Counted from the stretch's first letter, positions 1 through 10,250 are shown. The stretch: 64,000 nt of DNA from Acanthosepion esculentum (GCA_964036315.1 OZ038478.1:144334557-144398556), one strand, 5' to 3'. Numbers and translations are program-made. Notes: generated by a model from the letters alone, not told the origin.

Positions 1-68
1 CAATAGTGTCCCATTGTTTACGTCATTAGTTTTTGATATTTGCATCACAAGTTTTCTATACGCAAATG

Positions 69-161
69 GTTTCCGGCCATAACAGGTTGAAATACCGGTT
101 CTCGTCCGATCACCGAAGTTAAGAAATCTTGGTCCTTGGGAATACCAGGTAGCTTAAACTT
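69..161 (+). pseudogene. 5S rRNA-like sequence with internal deletion
   Basis: The stretch follows a metazoan 5S rRNA order: a GGCCATA block near the 5' end, a TCTCGTCCGATCACCGAAGTTAAG block (positions about 102-124, containing the internal A-box region), then GGGAATACC and a 3' end resembling the usual GGTGCTGTAGGCTT. It spans about 93 nt against the usual 120. The missing bases fall between the A-box region and GGGAATACC, which removes most of the pol III C box and the helix IV/V region. A functional 5S gene is therefore unlikely. It could be a dispersed 5S pseudogene or the head of a 5S-derived (SINE3-type) element; no clear SINE body follows. Confidence 0.72.
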
Positions 162-163
162 TG

Positions 164-477
164 CTCTGCGAGTGGTGTAAAGAGTGATGTATCAAAAAAA
201 GGAGATGTATCATAAATAATTTTTATCTACAAAAAATGTTAAAATCAAGAAAGATTTACTGTTGTTAGATAACCTTTATGAAGTTGCTAAGCAGTAAATA
301 TATATGCTCATGAAAAAATTATTTCGGTTGAGCTCTCTGGGGAAGGAAGTGCGGGTTTGTAATCAGCGACTGTTACGGCTAATAATGCATGACTCTTCGG
401 TAAAGCGAATTGAGGCCTCTCAGTTACTCTGTGTTTATCTAAAAATAAATACGCTTTAATTCAGCTTCATCCCTGCC
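164..477. other. Spacer, nothing recognised
   Basis: AT-rich sequence between the 5S-like and tRNA-like pieces. I see no ORF, repeat unit or RNA motif I can name. Confidence 0.6.
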
Positions 478-545
478 GACGGCCTAGTGGCAGAATCTCC
501 GACTGACGCCAATTCAGCCGGGTTTTGATCCTAGCTAAAGTCAAA
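478..545 (+). ncRNA. tRNA-like head of a probable SINE
   Basis: GGCCTAGTGGCAGA resembles a pol III A box, and GGTTTTGATCC, about 35 nt later, resembles a B box (consensus GGTTCGANTCC) with one or two changes. The AGTGGCAGAATCTCC stretch recalls tRNA-Gly. A similar arrangement occurs near 33,050. No intact cloverleaf is evident, so I read it as a tRNA-derived SINE head or tRNA pseudogene. Confidence 0.45.
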
Positions 546-600
546 ACGGACGTCTAACCTCACAGCGAAACAACAGTCTATCTATGGATGACAATGTGAG

Positions 601-604
<4 letters not shown>

Positions 605-651
<47 letters not shown>
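605..651. repeat. (TA)n microsatellite
   Basis: Pure TA dinucleotide run of about 47 bp. Confidence 0.97.
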
Positions 652-654
<3 letters not shown>

Positions 655-659
655 GATAA

Positions 660-1290
660 TTAAATTGATTTTTTGATGTTTTATATCTGCACATCTGCTG
701 AAAAGTTATAAACCCGCTAATATTAGGCTAATGAAACTTTCATGCTATGATGCATTTTAACTTCGCAGCGCAACATTACGGATGTTACCGAATGGATCTT
801 CGGTGTCAGCAGTCTTATCTCTATGTCTCTTCATGCTTCTTTTCTATTCAGTTTTCTTTCATTCTATCATTTGATCGTGTTATACTTATTTCTATCTCTC
901 TGTCTTTATTTCGTATTTCATTTTTCTTTGCCTTTTTTGGTATCTTCTCATCTTCTGCCGTATATTTTATATTATTATTTTAATGATATTTTCTTTTGTG
1001 CTTCATCGTCTTTATTCCACATGTTTTAACTTTCAGTATTCTCAAATAATTACGAGCTCTTCTTTTGCCATAAATGTTCGTCCCTTCCATTCCTACCTTT
1101 ACCTGTTTTCCTCTCCACACTTTATTCCTTCTTGTGGTAAATTGCTTTGACTACCTTTTCCTTGATCCCCTCTTCGTTTTCGTTATTTCCTTCCCAATTT
1201 TATTTCCTACATTTTCTGATTCAAATTACATAGAGATTTTTATTTACACTGCTCAGTTACTCACTTTGGTAAAATTGCAAAGTTAAATTA
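660..1290. other. Pyrimidine-rich spacer
   Basis: T- and TTC-rich plus strand. Short overlapping ORFs here encode only low-complexity F/L/S-rich peptides, so I do not call a gene. Confidence 0.6.
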
Positions 1291-1324
1291 ACATAAGTTG
1301 TATTCACCACTGGTAAATCTCTCT

Positions 1325-1348
1325 GTCACACACGCACACATGCGCACA

Positions 1349-1418
<70 letters not shown>
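1325..1418. repeat. (CA)n(TA)n compound microsatellite
   Basis: A CA run to about 1380 passes directly into a TA run to about 1418, which abuts an inverted repeat starting at 1421. Confidence 0.96.
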
Positions 1419-1420
<2 letters not shown>

Positions 1421-1422
<2 letters not shown>

Positions 1423-1522
1423 TGAATATAGAAGTCAACACTTAGAGGCAACAGTCTGTTTCAGGCCTGACGATTTCATCAAGCATGAAACAGACTGCCG
1501 CCTCTAAGTGTTGACTTCTATG

Positions 1523-1527
<5 letters not shown>
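1421..1527. repeat. Inverted repeat, GTCAACACTTAGAGGC family, copy a
   Basis: Arms at about 1421-1463 and 1486-1527 are near-perfect reverse complements (AGTCAACACTTAGAGGC opposite GCCTCTAAGTGTTGACT) around a loop of about 22 nt carrying GGCCTGACGAT. Compound (CA)n(TA)n arrays lie on both sides. Related copies occur near 1608, 7069, 25,505 and 34,891. Confidence 0.9.

Positions 1528-1602
<75 letters not shown>
1524..1602. repeat. (CA)n(TA)n compound microsatellite
   Basis: A CA run to about 1560 followed by a TA run to about 1602; same order as the array upstream of the inverted repeat. Confidence 0.96.
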
Positions 1603-1605
<3 letters not shown>

Positions 1606-1607
1606 TA

Positions 1608-1755
1608 GTTGCCTGACGATTGCACTAGCATGAATCAGACTGTCGACTCTAAGTGTTGACTTTTGTGTTCACTTTTATATTTACACACGCTCTATCTCTG
1701 ATATTGCGCACTTTATCCCATAAATATAATATTAAGACTTTATTTCTTCATATAT
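1608..1755. repeat. GTCAACACTTAGAGGC-family repeat, copy b (half)
   Basis: Contains GCCTGACGATTGCACTAGC followed by CTAAGTGTTGACTT and a tail with ACACGCTCTATCTCTG. The same tail follows copy e near 35,020-35,098, which shows that the family extends beyond its hairpin. Confidence 0.8.
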
Positions 1756-1956
1756 ATATATATTTTTTTTAAGCGTATCACCCCAAGCAAGGCGTTAAAG
1801 AAGGGTTGGAGGAAGAGCAGATAGGAGTGGTAAAGGAGAAAATGTATAGAAAGAGAAAGACAGTGGGTCATTCAAGGCAAGGGGGCCACAGAAGATCCGG
1901 AGCGAGAGCAGATAGGAATGAAAGATGAAATGATGTGGAGAAGGGAAGTGGATAGA

Positions 1957-3582
1957 TCAAGGCAACTGGAGATGTCGATTGACACTACACTTAAACCGTT
2001 GGAGATTGTATTTGTCAGTGGAACAGTAATAGGAAAGGGAGTTCCATAGGCGAGATGTGCGATGCATGAAGCTATTGGAGTAGAAGAGACGTCTACATCT
2101 AACAGTTTCCACGGTGTAGGTGTGGGAGCGGGATGCCAGCCTCGTGGGACGTTTAAATTCACGAGGCCTAGGGACAAGCGAAAGCAGATCCTCGGAGCAA
2201 TTACCGTGAAAGTACTTGTAAAAAAGACAGAGCGAGGCAACATCGCGTCTGTGAGAGAGCGACTGCAGACGAGATGACAGATCAGGGCCAATCACGTTGC
2301 CTATCCGTCTCTGGATCTTATCAAGAACCCTGAGGCAAACAGCACGGGCCCCAGACCATATATGGCAGCAATACTCCAGGCAAGGGCGAATGGTGAATTT
2401 ATAGACTTGGAGGATCAATTCCGGGGAGAAGAATTTCCTGGCTCGGCACAGGGAACCAACTTTCCTTGCGATGGATGATGCAACTGACTCGGTGTATTTG
2501 TTCCATCTCAGATCAGCAGACAGCGTGAGACTGAGCAGCCACAGAGAGGAGCTCTCGAGAAGTTGGTCTTCAGACATTCTAATGGGATGCAGGGATGGAT
2601 CCTTGTGGTGGTTAATAGAGAGCAGTTTTGTTTTAGAGGCGTTAAAGTTAACCAACCATTTCTCGCCCCAGTTCACAACCGATTGGAGGTCCTTTTCAAT
2701 TTGAGCTGCCAGGTTAACCTTGTCACCCTCACTAGATTTGTGTCTGAGGCAGGAGTAAATTATGGTGTCGTCAGCGTAGATGCCGACTTGGGATTCTATG
2801 GCGTCAGGAAAGTCGTTTATAAATATGAGGAACAGAGTAAGGCCTAGGATGGAGCCTTGAGGAACACCTGCGTTAGTGGGATAGGAGCTGGAGATGAATC
2901 CACTGAGAACAACCTTCAAATCCCGGTTTGACAGGAATGATTGTATTAAGTCAAACAATCGACCTGTGATACCATAACCCTGAAGCTTGCGGAGAAGGCC
3001 GGCATGCCAAACTCTATCGAATGCTTTGGAGATGTCAAGGGCCAAGGCACGAGCTTCACCGTTATTATGGATAGTTTGGTAGACAAATTCAGTGATGGCC
3101 GTAAGCACGTCAGCAGTAGATCGGGCAAAGCGGAAACCATACTGCTTGTCTGAGAGCAGATCGTGGGATATCAGATGATTAATCACTTCGGCGTTGATAA
3201 TGGCCTCGAAGACTTTGCCGAAGAGGGGTAGAGGTTTGATAGGACGGTAATTGGAAGGGTCGGAGGGGTCACCAGAGTTCTTAAAGACAGGAACAATGAT
3301 TGACGACTTCCAGCACTCAGGAAAACAGGACTCCTTGAGGTAGCGGTTGTACAATTTAGAGAGGGCAGGCGCCAGTTCAGGTGCGTATTTCTTCAGGACA
3401 ATGGCTGGTATTTCGTCACCACCAGTAGCCTTGTGGGGATCTAAGTTAGAAATAATGCCCAATACCGACGACGGGGTTATGTGCAATCCGTCCAGGAGGG
3501 CCTCAGTTCTGGGAGGGAAATCGGGCAAGGGTACCCGGAAGAATCTAGCGTAGAATTGGAAGAAAACTTCCGAGTGAAGCAT
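1957..3582 (-). pseudogene. LINE reverse transcriptase segment (541 codons open)
   Basis: This frame encodes the reverse transcriptase domain that copies the LINE RNA at a nicked target. Visible landmarks are the NYRPI block (about residues 111-115), the palm motif LDISKAFD (182-189) with its first catalytic Asp, VPQGSILG (240-247) and the catalytic YADD box (269-272). A long C-terminal region of the type seen in Jockey and CR1 elements follows, including SHRRDVASLCLFYKY. The frame is open for 541 codons, but the true N-terminal part lies in another frame upstream, joined by a frameshift near 3575-3590. The ATG at the ORF start is therefore only the first Met after the break. The motifs place it securely in the non-LTR class; the exact clade is less certain. 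Confidence 0.93.
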
Positions 3583-4070
3583 TCGGCCTTGTCGGCAGAG
3601 GTGGCCAGGACCTCAAACTGATTGAACAGGGGAGGAATGGAGGGTTTGTTATTGTTCAGAACGCTCTTGCAGAGGCGCCAATAATCTTTGGAGCCAAATT
3701 TGCGGGATGCAATACGTTCCTTCATCCGAGCAGCAAATAGTGACTTGGCATCATCGAGTTTACGCTTACACTCGTTTCGGGCAGAGGTAAATAGACGTCT
3801 ATTGGAGTCGGACATATCACTACCAAAACGATGGAAGAAGTGGTTCCTATGGGCAATGGCGGTTGAGCCAGCAGCTGTGAACCAGGGGGAGGAGCGCGGT
3901 TTGACCTTGAATTTCCTGGAGGGGATGAAAGCTTCGATACCGGCTTTAATCCAGGAAGAGAACTCAGAAGCACAATCATGAGAGGGGAGCTTAAATACAG
4001 CATCCCAGGGGACATCACGAAACGAGTCCCAGTCAGCCCGTTGGTAGCAGAATGTGGTTCTGGTGGTAGG
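3477..4070 (-). pseudogene. LINE ORF2 linker between endonuclease and RT
   Basis: The frame runs from about 4070 (minus-strand peptide ADWDSFRDVPWDAVFKL) through SSPWFTAAGS and NECKRKLDDAKSLFAA to a stop at 3477. It matches the usual linker between the endonuclease and reverse transcriptase of Jockey-like elements, including a basic helix-rich stretch. It overlaps the RT frame by about 100 bp at 3477-3582, where the frame break must lie. A second frame break near 4050 separates it from the endonuclease frame. Confidence 0.8.
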
Positions 4071-4518
4071 AGGCTCTTTGCAGGGGGGTGGGGCTGAAGG
4101 TGATGCTAACAGACACTACAGCATGATCGGAGTTACCGATAGGACAGAGCTGCGTGGCACTACAAGACTCAGGGATGGAGGTAAAACACAGGTCGAGGAA
4201 TGAGGCCTTACAGTCATGGTTGTAGTCAAAACTCGTGGTGAAATCGATTATCTTAGTGAGGGATTGAGAGACTGAAAAGTTGAGAGTATGTATGCCTGCG
4301 ATGTCGGTAGTAGCGTTTTTAAGCCACTGGTTGTGATGGGCGTTAAAATCGCCAAACACAAATATGTGAGCGTACGGATGGACAGTGAGGTCCCTATCTA
4401 TGCTGTCAGAAATGACATCGAGTATCCCACAGTCCTGAGAGGATGGAGAGCGGTAGAGGAAAAAAAGATAGCTTACAGCATTGAGAAGAGATAGCCGGAG
4501 ACACAAGTACGAATGCAA
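4033..4518 (-). pseudogene. LINE AP-endonuclease segment
   Basis: The frame carries VFGDFNAHHNQWL (around residues 50-62) and GNSDHAVV (around residue 128). These are the GDFN and SDH signatures of the exonuclease/endonuclease/phosphatase fold that nicks the target strand for LINE insertion. The N-terminal third of the domain is missing or scrambled. The apparent Met is not the real start, and the frame ends shortly before the linker frame begins. Confidence 0.88.
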
Positions 4519-4581
4519 TTAGCAATGAGGAAAGATTCAACGCTGCAGAAGTTGGTTCTAATGCCACGGATGTTGGAGAAG

Positions 4582-4589
4582 GAGATATT

Positions 4590-4615
<26 letters not shown>
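4582..4615. repeat. (TA)n microsatellite at the LINE A edge
   Basis: Short TA run abutting the 5' truncation point of the minus-strand LINE. Confidence 0.9.
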
Positions 4616-4620
<5 letters not shown>

Positions 4621-4900
4621 GATTAAACAACCAAAATTTCACAAACCTTGTAACATAAAAATTGCACAGTTGTTAGAGTAAGCTTTGAACCTATGTATCT
4701 TAGAATTGATTAAAGATATCTTACTGGAACTTTCTAAGGTTTTTATAACGCTATTGGAATCTACTTTCTAATAGTGTATTTCTTCCCTCATTTGATTGTA
4801 ATAAGCGAAAAAATATTCGTGAATATGAAATTTTTATGCTAAATTTAAGCAGACATAATGTTTTTAATTTATTTAATCTGACATGCGTAAAAGAGCATAC

Positions 4901-4902
<2 letters not shown>

Positions 4903-4944
<42 letters not shown>

Positions 4945-4951
4945 GTATATA

Positions 4952-5012
<61 letters not shown>
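4903..5012. repeat. (CA)n(TA)n compound microsatellite
   Basis: CA run to about 4931, then TA with two TG interruptions. ORFs drawn here only read the dinucleotides. Confidence 0.96.
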
Positions 5013-5014
<2 letters not shown>

Positions 5015-5101
5015 TTTTGTGGCTTTCTTCCGTTAAATTATAATATAAACAAAAAATATATTCTACAGTAAGGAAACAATATCTTTTTAAAATATGCTAA
5101 C

Positions 5102-5425
5102 ATGTTCAGCTTAAAAAACATAGATTTATCCAATATAAACGCAATCAGTCTCATGAATGACATCAATGGCCTGTCAGAAAGACACTATAATCTGAGATCC
5201 CTTCTCCGTCCTGTTAACAATAACGTTCAATATTTCGGCTTCCTCCAAGTCCTTGGTGTTCTGGACCTGTTAGTTATTCTCCTCGAAGGCAATCTAGTCA
5301 TAATCGTAAGGAGTGCCAAATCCAGAGAATATTTTCGGTGTCATGAAAAGACCGTGAACTTGAAAAATGAACCTGTAATTTTGACCACAAATATATATTG
5401 GAGTTCTACTGAAGAATTTAAATAA
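5102..5425 (+). CDS. Unassigned 107-codon ORF
   Basis: An ATG-started frame of 107 codons that is not low complexity (includes LRSLLRPVNNNVQYFGFLQV and a hydrophobic VLGVLDLLVILLEG stretch around residues 50-63). I recognise no family. It lacks a neighbouring gene, visible splice partners or a transposon motif. It may be chance, or an unidentified transposon fragment. The window offers no support for expression. Confidence 0.2.
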   Translation: MFSLKNIDLSNINAISLMNDINGLSERHYNLRSLLRPVNNNVQYFGFLQVLGVLDLLVILLEGNLVIIVRSAKSREYFRCHEKTVNLKNEPVILTTNIYWSSTEEFK

Positions 5426-5429
5426 AGTA

Positions 5430-6020
5430 TTTTATGTACACAAGTGTTTAACACAACATTACATATAATGTATTAGTCCTTCATCGTAATGAGTGTGAAC
5501 TTAATTCGATTTAAAAAATACTGCTTTAATGTTGATAAGCCCTGGTTATTTTAATGAACAAAGTAACTAATAATAACAAAAGAAAAGTCATTGAAACAAA
5601 GCAAGTTCAGTTGACCAATGATGACAATTCCAGAACAACGTAACTATAAACAATTTAATTGAAATCAAATGTAAATTACTAAGACGAAAATATATAGGAA
5701 ATGCACTGATTTAGGTAGAACCAGCGGTAAATCTGCGTCCTTATTCTTCCAAAATTTCAAGTTTCTTAACAAACATTCTATTGTCGCAAAATATGATAAT
5801 GAAATTAAAACGACAGCGATAAAAAATGGCATATGGACAAGTTGGATACCTGAAATTTAAAAATATAGCATTCTCACATTTTCAGTGATTCCTCTGGGTG
5901 CATAATTATAACCGACTTTTACATTTATAGCTCACATTTCGCTTTATGTTGTTTATTTCCATCATTAATATATTTAATCCGGTGAAGTCCTTTAAGAGGA
6001 CTAAACACGTTACTTTCATA
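5430..6020. other. AT-rich spacer
   Basis: No recognisable gene or repeat unit. The next feature is the (CA)n(TA)n array at 6026. Confidence 0.6.
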
Positions 6021-6025
6021 TAAAT

Positions 6026-6198
<173 letters not shown>

Positions 6199-6199
6199 A

Positions 6200-6770
6200 G
6201 TTCAGTGTTAAGTATATAAATATTTGCTGTATCCTTAGAATGATATAACGACAAACGAGAATCAGAATATTTATAGTCGAGTGATTGCTACAATTAGACG
6301 CAACTGCGAAAAAAATGAAAGAATAAAAAATAGTAATTATAATATAAGAAAAAGTCAAATGAAACTGGCAATAAGAATAACATAAAATGGTTGAGAAAAA
6401 ATAAAAGTTGATTGAATAATTGTTTTATGGCTCATCAACAATTTGCAGATTATTTAAATTCAGAGAATATTATGATCCTGTAAGAATATAGGGGGTATAA
6501 AATAATGCTTTTATGGATACAATTCCTACCAATGCACCATAGCTATGCGTAGAAGAGGTGGATATATGCGTTCCCTAATTATATTTGGCAAGGAGATTAA
6601 ATTGTCACTCAAGAAACTTTTTGAAGTGTAAACTGTTGTAAAAGAACATAAAAGCATAGGAACTTCGAAATTCAAACTAACATTGTCAGACGTGTAAGGT
6701 CAGAATTGAATTGTATACAAAATGATGTCTGTTCAGTAATATATGGTAAACAGAACTTTAATCATTCCTG
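6200..6770. other. AT-rich spacer
   Basis: No gene, repeat unit or RNA motif recognised. Confidence 0.6.
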
Positions 6771-6773
6771 GAA

Positions 6774-6776
<3 letters not shown>

Positions 6777-6852
<76 letters not shown>
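6777..6852. repeat. (TA)n microsatellite
   Basis: Pure TA run of about 75 bp. Confidence 0.97.
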
Positions 6853-6854
<2 letters not shown>

Positions 6855-6925
6855 CATAAATATAGCACACCTTAAATTTATGCAATATAGCGCTAGCGCT
6901 CTATATCAGGGGTAGAGTACCACTG

Positions 6926-7050
<125 letters not shown>

Positions 7051-7068
7051 AATAGTCGACAAGCATAA

Positions 7069-7142
7069 ACAAAACATGTGGCCTGATGATTGCGTCTAGC
7101 ATGAAACAGTCTCTCACCTCTGAGTGTTGACTTCAATGTTCA
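7069..7142. repeat. GTCAACACTTAGAGGC-family repeat, copy c (half)
   Basis: Contains GTGGCCTGATGATTGCGTCT, AGCATGAAACAGTCT and GAGTGTTGACTTCAATGTTC, matching the right arm of the hairpin at 34.9 kb. TA arrays lie on both sides. Confidence 0.85.

Positions 7143-7144
<2 letters not shown>

Positions 7145-7211
<67 letters not shown>
7145..7211. repeat. (TA)n microsatellite
   Basis: Pure TA run directly after repeat copy c. Confidence 0.97.
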
Positions 7212-7215
<4 letters not shown>

Positions 7216-7596
7216 CGCTTACCCTTAGAAACTATAAGAACGCCTTTTAGATTATTAGTGACCGAATGTTAGAGACAAGCGACAAGCTGCAAAATCTTAC
7301 ACCTTATGACATATAGCAAGATTATTGTTATGATTATTTAAGTAAATATGTAACGTATGTTCAATCGCATGAAAATAGTATATTTTATACGAATCTATGA
7401 ATGTAAGCTTTTGAGTCAATAATGTTATAAAATTATTGTCACAGCTAATAGTTTTACTGTCACTGTTATTAGTTTATTGAATTGCTTAATATTTAATATT
7501 CTTGAGTAATCAACAAGTTTTGATTTAAGTGCATAGACAATTTTTGTGTAAAATGCTTTTAGTCATTTACTTCCCTTTATTTGTGAACACATATTT
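7212..7596. other. AT-rich spacer
   Basis: Nothing recognised. Confidence 0.6.
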
Positions 7597-7644
7597 TCTC
7601 TCTGTCTCTGTCTCTGTCTCTGTCTGTCTGTCTGTCTCTATCTC
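7597..7644. repeat. (TCTG/TCTC)n simple repeat
   Basis: Tract of TCTG and TCTC units immediately before the solo LTR terminus at 7645. Confidence 0.9.
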
Positions 7645-7696
7645 TGTTATGAGAACTTACCCATAATAGAGAATGGACTATTCCGTACACCATAAA

Positions 7697-7880
7697 TACT
7701 GCGCCGGTCGAACTCTCTGCCTTCGAGGCAGAGGGAACTCTCTGTCTCCGGGCAGGGAGGAACCCAGATGAGGCTCCGCCGAAGGGCAGAGCCTCGTTCG
7801 GGGAGGATGACCAACCTGATCCCGTTTGTACGGGTTCTACGGGCAATTTTTGCCCGAGCCTACGGACAGGTGGGCGTGTT
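7697..7880. repeat. Single hairpin-rich module in solo LTR copy 1
   Basis: One module unit with the same order of small inverted repeats as the array at 15-16.8 kb: CTGCC...GGCAG, GAGGCTC...GAGCCTC, CCCGT...ACGGG and CGGGCAATTTTTGCCCG. It ends at GGGCGTGTTAATGAACATCG and appears shortened after GAGCCTACGG. Confidence 0.85.
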
Positions 7881-8041
7881 AATGAACATCGTGAGCGAGT
7901 CAGATAGTCACAGAGTCGCGTCAGACGATTACTGTAAGACATTGGAATAGTGATACTGGTCGAGACAACATAGTTCTCTCTAACCTAACCTGATTGTTAT
8001 TACTAACACTTTCTACTTTTTGTATATATTCTGTTTGTAAT

Positions 8042-8310
8042 TGTTGAAACTTGACTAATGCATGGAATAATAATGCAAACACAAAATGTAGTTAGAATAA
8101 AATGTATTGAAACAAGAAAGTGTACACAATATTTACATATAGTCTTTTGTATATTCCTGGGAAGACCGTTCTTGGAGAATGTGTTGACTAAGTCGCAGTC
8201 GGGCAGAGTCTCTAGTTGGATCTCTTGATTTACCTCCCTGTCTTCCGGTACCAACCATATTTATATCGTCGGTACTCCGCTATGCAAATTAGGTGGATCC
8301 GACCACAACA
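8042..8310 (-). repeat. gypsy 3' LTR
   Basis: 269 bp, TGTTG...CAACA termini, preceded by GTAAT. Read on the minus strand it contains a TATAAATA box (8258-8265) and an ATTTGCAT octamer (8282-8289). It lies next to the polypurine tract at 8311-8319. Confidence 0.97.
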
Positions 8311-8319
8311 CCCCCCTCC
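8311..8319 (-). promoter_or_regulatory. Polypurine tract of the gypsy element
   Basis: Minus-strand GGAGGGGGG directly abuts the 3' LTR start. This is the expected place for the purine primer of plus-strand DNA synthesis. Confidence 0.88.
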
Positions 8320-8436
8320 GAAGCCTTGGAATCCCTTTTGGATTTCAACTGGCTTCCTATATGGGATGGCGATTATAGTTATTTCTTTGTAGATCCCCTT
8401 TGCATACTTCACATGTATATGTCAATCTGCTTAATT

Positions 8437-9228
8437 TTAATATCTTTTCCGTTTTGGATTCACGTCCAATGGGTCCGTGAACTTTCTTTTCCTACCGGAT
8501 CTTCTCAGTTCAGGAGGACTCTGCGGAGGTTCTACTTGAAAAATATCATACATTACATCAATGGGATCTTCCTCCTCATCCGGTATACTCTCTTCATGCT
8601 CTAGCACGTAGCATTTTTTGAGTTGGTTCTTGTGCCTTTTATGAGTATTCTTCGGCCCTTTAATTATGTAAATCAGGTCACCGATTCTCTTGTCCACTAT
8701 ACCTCGCTCCCAGAACTCAACGTTGTTTCTGTAGCACTTGAAAAACACCTTCTCTTCGGCGGTGTATCTTTTTCTAGCTGTATACATAGTGTTCTTTACT
8801 GTATTTCTTCCTGGCAAAAGCTTGTCAAACACTGACTTAATTTTCCTAGCGAACATTAGTTCAGCTGGTGCCATGTTTGATTGTGTTCTCTGGTTTGGCG
8901 TGATTCTGTATACTTGTAGGAATTGCTGAAGTGCCTTTTCCGTTGGAACTCCTGAGGCTTTCTTCAGAGCGCGCTTTAACGTATCGACAAATCTTTCTGC
9001 GGGTCCATTGGATCTCGGATGATACGGCGGCGTCGTTATTTGGTTAATTTGATATAACTCACAAAATTCCTTAAATTCGTCAGAAGTGAATTGTGTACCA
9101 TTGTCACTCACAATACACTCTGGCACACCGAACCGTGCAAATTGTTCATGCAAAAAAGTTGTTGTGGTATTGGACGTAGGCTTTTTGCAGCGTAGTACTT
9201 CCGGCCATTTTGTAAAACTATCTACCAC
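8437..9228 (-). pseudogene. gypsy integrase core and C-terminus
   Basis: The frame supplies the rest of the DDE integrase that joins the cDNA ends to the target. SDNGTQFTSDEF holds the second catalytic Asp (residue 42) and SNGPAERF the Glu (residue 78), with 35 residues between them as in retroviral-type integrases. The C-terminal part has GDLIYIIKG and HKRHKNQLKKCY, resembling the GPY/F-type end. It closes with a basic tail (RRSGRKRK, PKRKRY) that could aid nuclear entry. The first Asp lies upstream in another frame (HIDFAGP), separated by a one-base frameshift near 9231. GTG at 9228 is therefore not a true start. Confidence 0.93.
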
Positions 9229-9230
9229 TA

Positions 9231-10235
9231 TTAAGTAGTGTAATCTTCTACTGGACCAGCGAAATCAATGTGTAATCTTGTCCACGGATGATCCGTCTTT
9301 GGCCATGGTTTGTGTACTATAGGTGGTGCCTTAGCACACCCTTTACATCGATGAACCATGTTTTTGATATCCACATCCATTCCTTTCCAATATACAAAGC
9401 TTCGAATTAAGCTTTTTGTTCTCTTAATCCCCGGGTGACCCATATGAAAATCCCGTAGGATTCTTTTCTGCAACTTTTTTGGTACTACGACTCTCTCACC
9501 ATATAATAAAATTCCGTCATACATTGAATAAATCTCCTGCACTTTTTGGTCATTTGCTACCATTTTGCTTTTTATTTCTAAAATGAAATCATCGCTTTCA
9601 GCTTCTTTTTTGATTTCCTTTGATGTAACCGGTAGCTCTCTTACAATGTTGTTTACCATGCTTTTCACCTCATAATCTGCTCTGATAATTGCAATAATTG
9701 ATTCTTCGAATCTTTCTTCTTGACTCGGTACGAGTCTTGATAAAGTATCCGCATGAATTATATTTTTGGATGATAGGTGCTTTATGTGAAAATCATAATT
9801 GAGAAGAATGGTTCCCCATCTTAACAGTCGATTTGCCGTATAAACGGGTAACCCTTTCTTTGAACCAAAAATAATGATCAGAGGTTTATGATCCGTTTCT
9901 AACATAAAATGTCTGTCGTAGATGTATCTATGAAATTTTGTTATGGCGAAAATGATACTCAGCACCTCTTTTTCTATCTGTGAATAATTTCGCTCTCCTG
10001 GGAGTAATGCTCTCGAAGCATCTGCAGTTGGTTTTCTAGAACCATCTGGCATTATGTGTTGAATACACGCTCCTACCCCGTATGAACTAGCGTCACTTGC
10101 TACTACAATATCAAGTTTTGGATTGTAATGGGTTAAAAAGAGGTCGGACGTAAGCATTTTCTTTATATCATCAAAGGCTTTCTGACATTCTACTGTCCAT
10201 TCCCATGCCTTTTCTTTTTTTAGTAGTTCATTCAA
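9231..10235 (-). pseudogene. gypsy RNase H and integrase N-terminus
   Basis: Residues 1-30 are the RT-RNase H tether. The RNase H domain shows VASDAS (Asp at 48), an acidic RNYSQIEKE stretch (83-91), TDHKPL (115-120) and HADTLSR (161-167). It degrades the RNA strand after first-strand synthesis. The integrase zinc-binding segment follows (HMGHPG near 264-269, CKGC at 297-300), then WTRLHIDFAGP, which contains the first catalytic Asp. The frame ends at a TAA at 9231, caused by a single-base shift relative to the remaining integrase. The upstream TAG at 10,251-10,253 is in the same frame, so the Met at 10,235 is only an artefact of that stop. Confidence 0.93.
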
Positions 10236-10250
10236 CGGAGCTCTTAGATT

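Larger units (their letters stand above)
1760..4590 (-). mobile_element. Jockey/CR1-like LINE, copy A, 5' truncated
   Basis: A single non-LTR retrotransposon copy read from about 4590 down to about 1760. It carries endonuclease, linker, reverse transcriptase and a C-terminal region in that order. The 3' end (minus strand) closes with GGGTGATACGCTT and an A run against a (TA)n tract. A second copy near 31.46 kb ends in the same way, which fixes the boundary. The 5' end stops at another (TA)n tract. Endonuclease sequence resembling the start of the domain (minus-strand NIRGIRTNF and SVESFL, about 4520-4575) joins directly to the later part of the domain, so about 80 codons appear to be missing. 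The copy is inactive. Confidence 0.92.

Noticed and set aside
2062..2847. Plus-strand ORFs between 2.0 and 2.9 kb
   Set aside because: Antisense to the LINE reverse transcriptase, which shows YADD and other RT motifs on the minus strand.
8003..8254. 83-codon ORF in the gypsy LTR
   Set aside because: It lies within the LTR, runs over its boundary into flanking DNA, and its repeat in the other LTR ends differently. Chance ORF.
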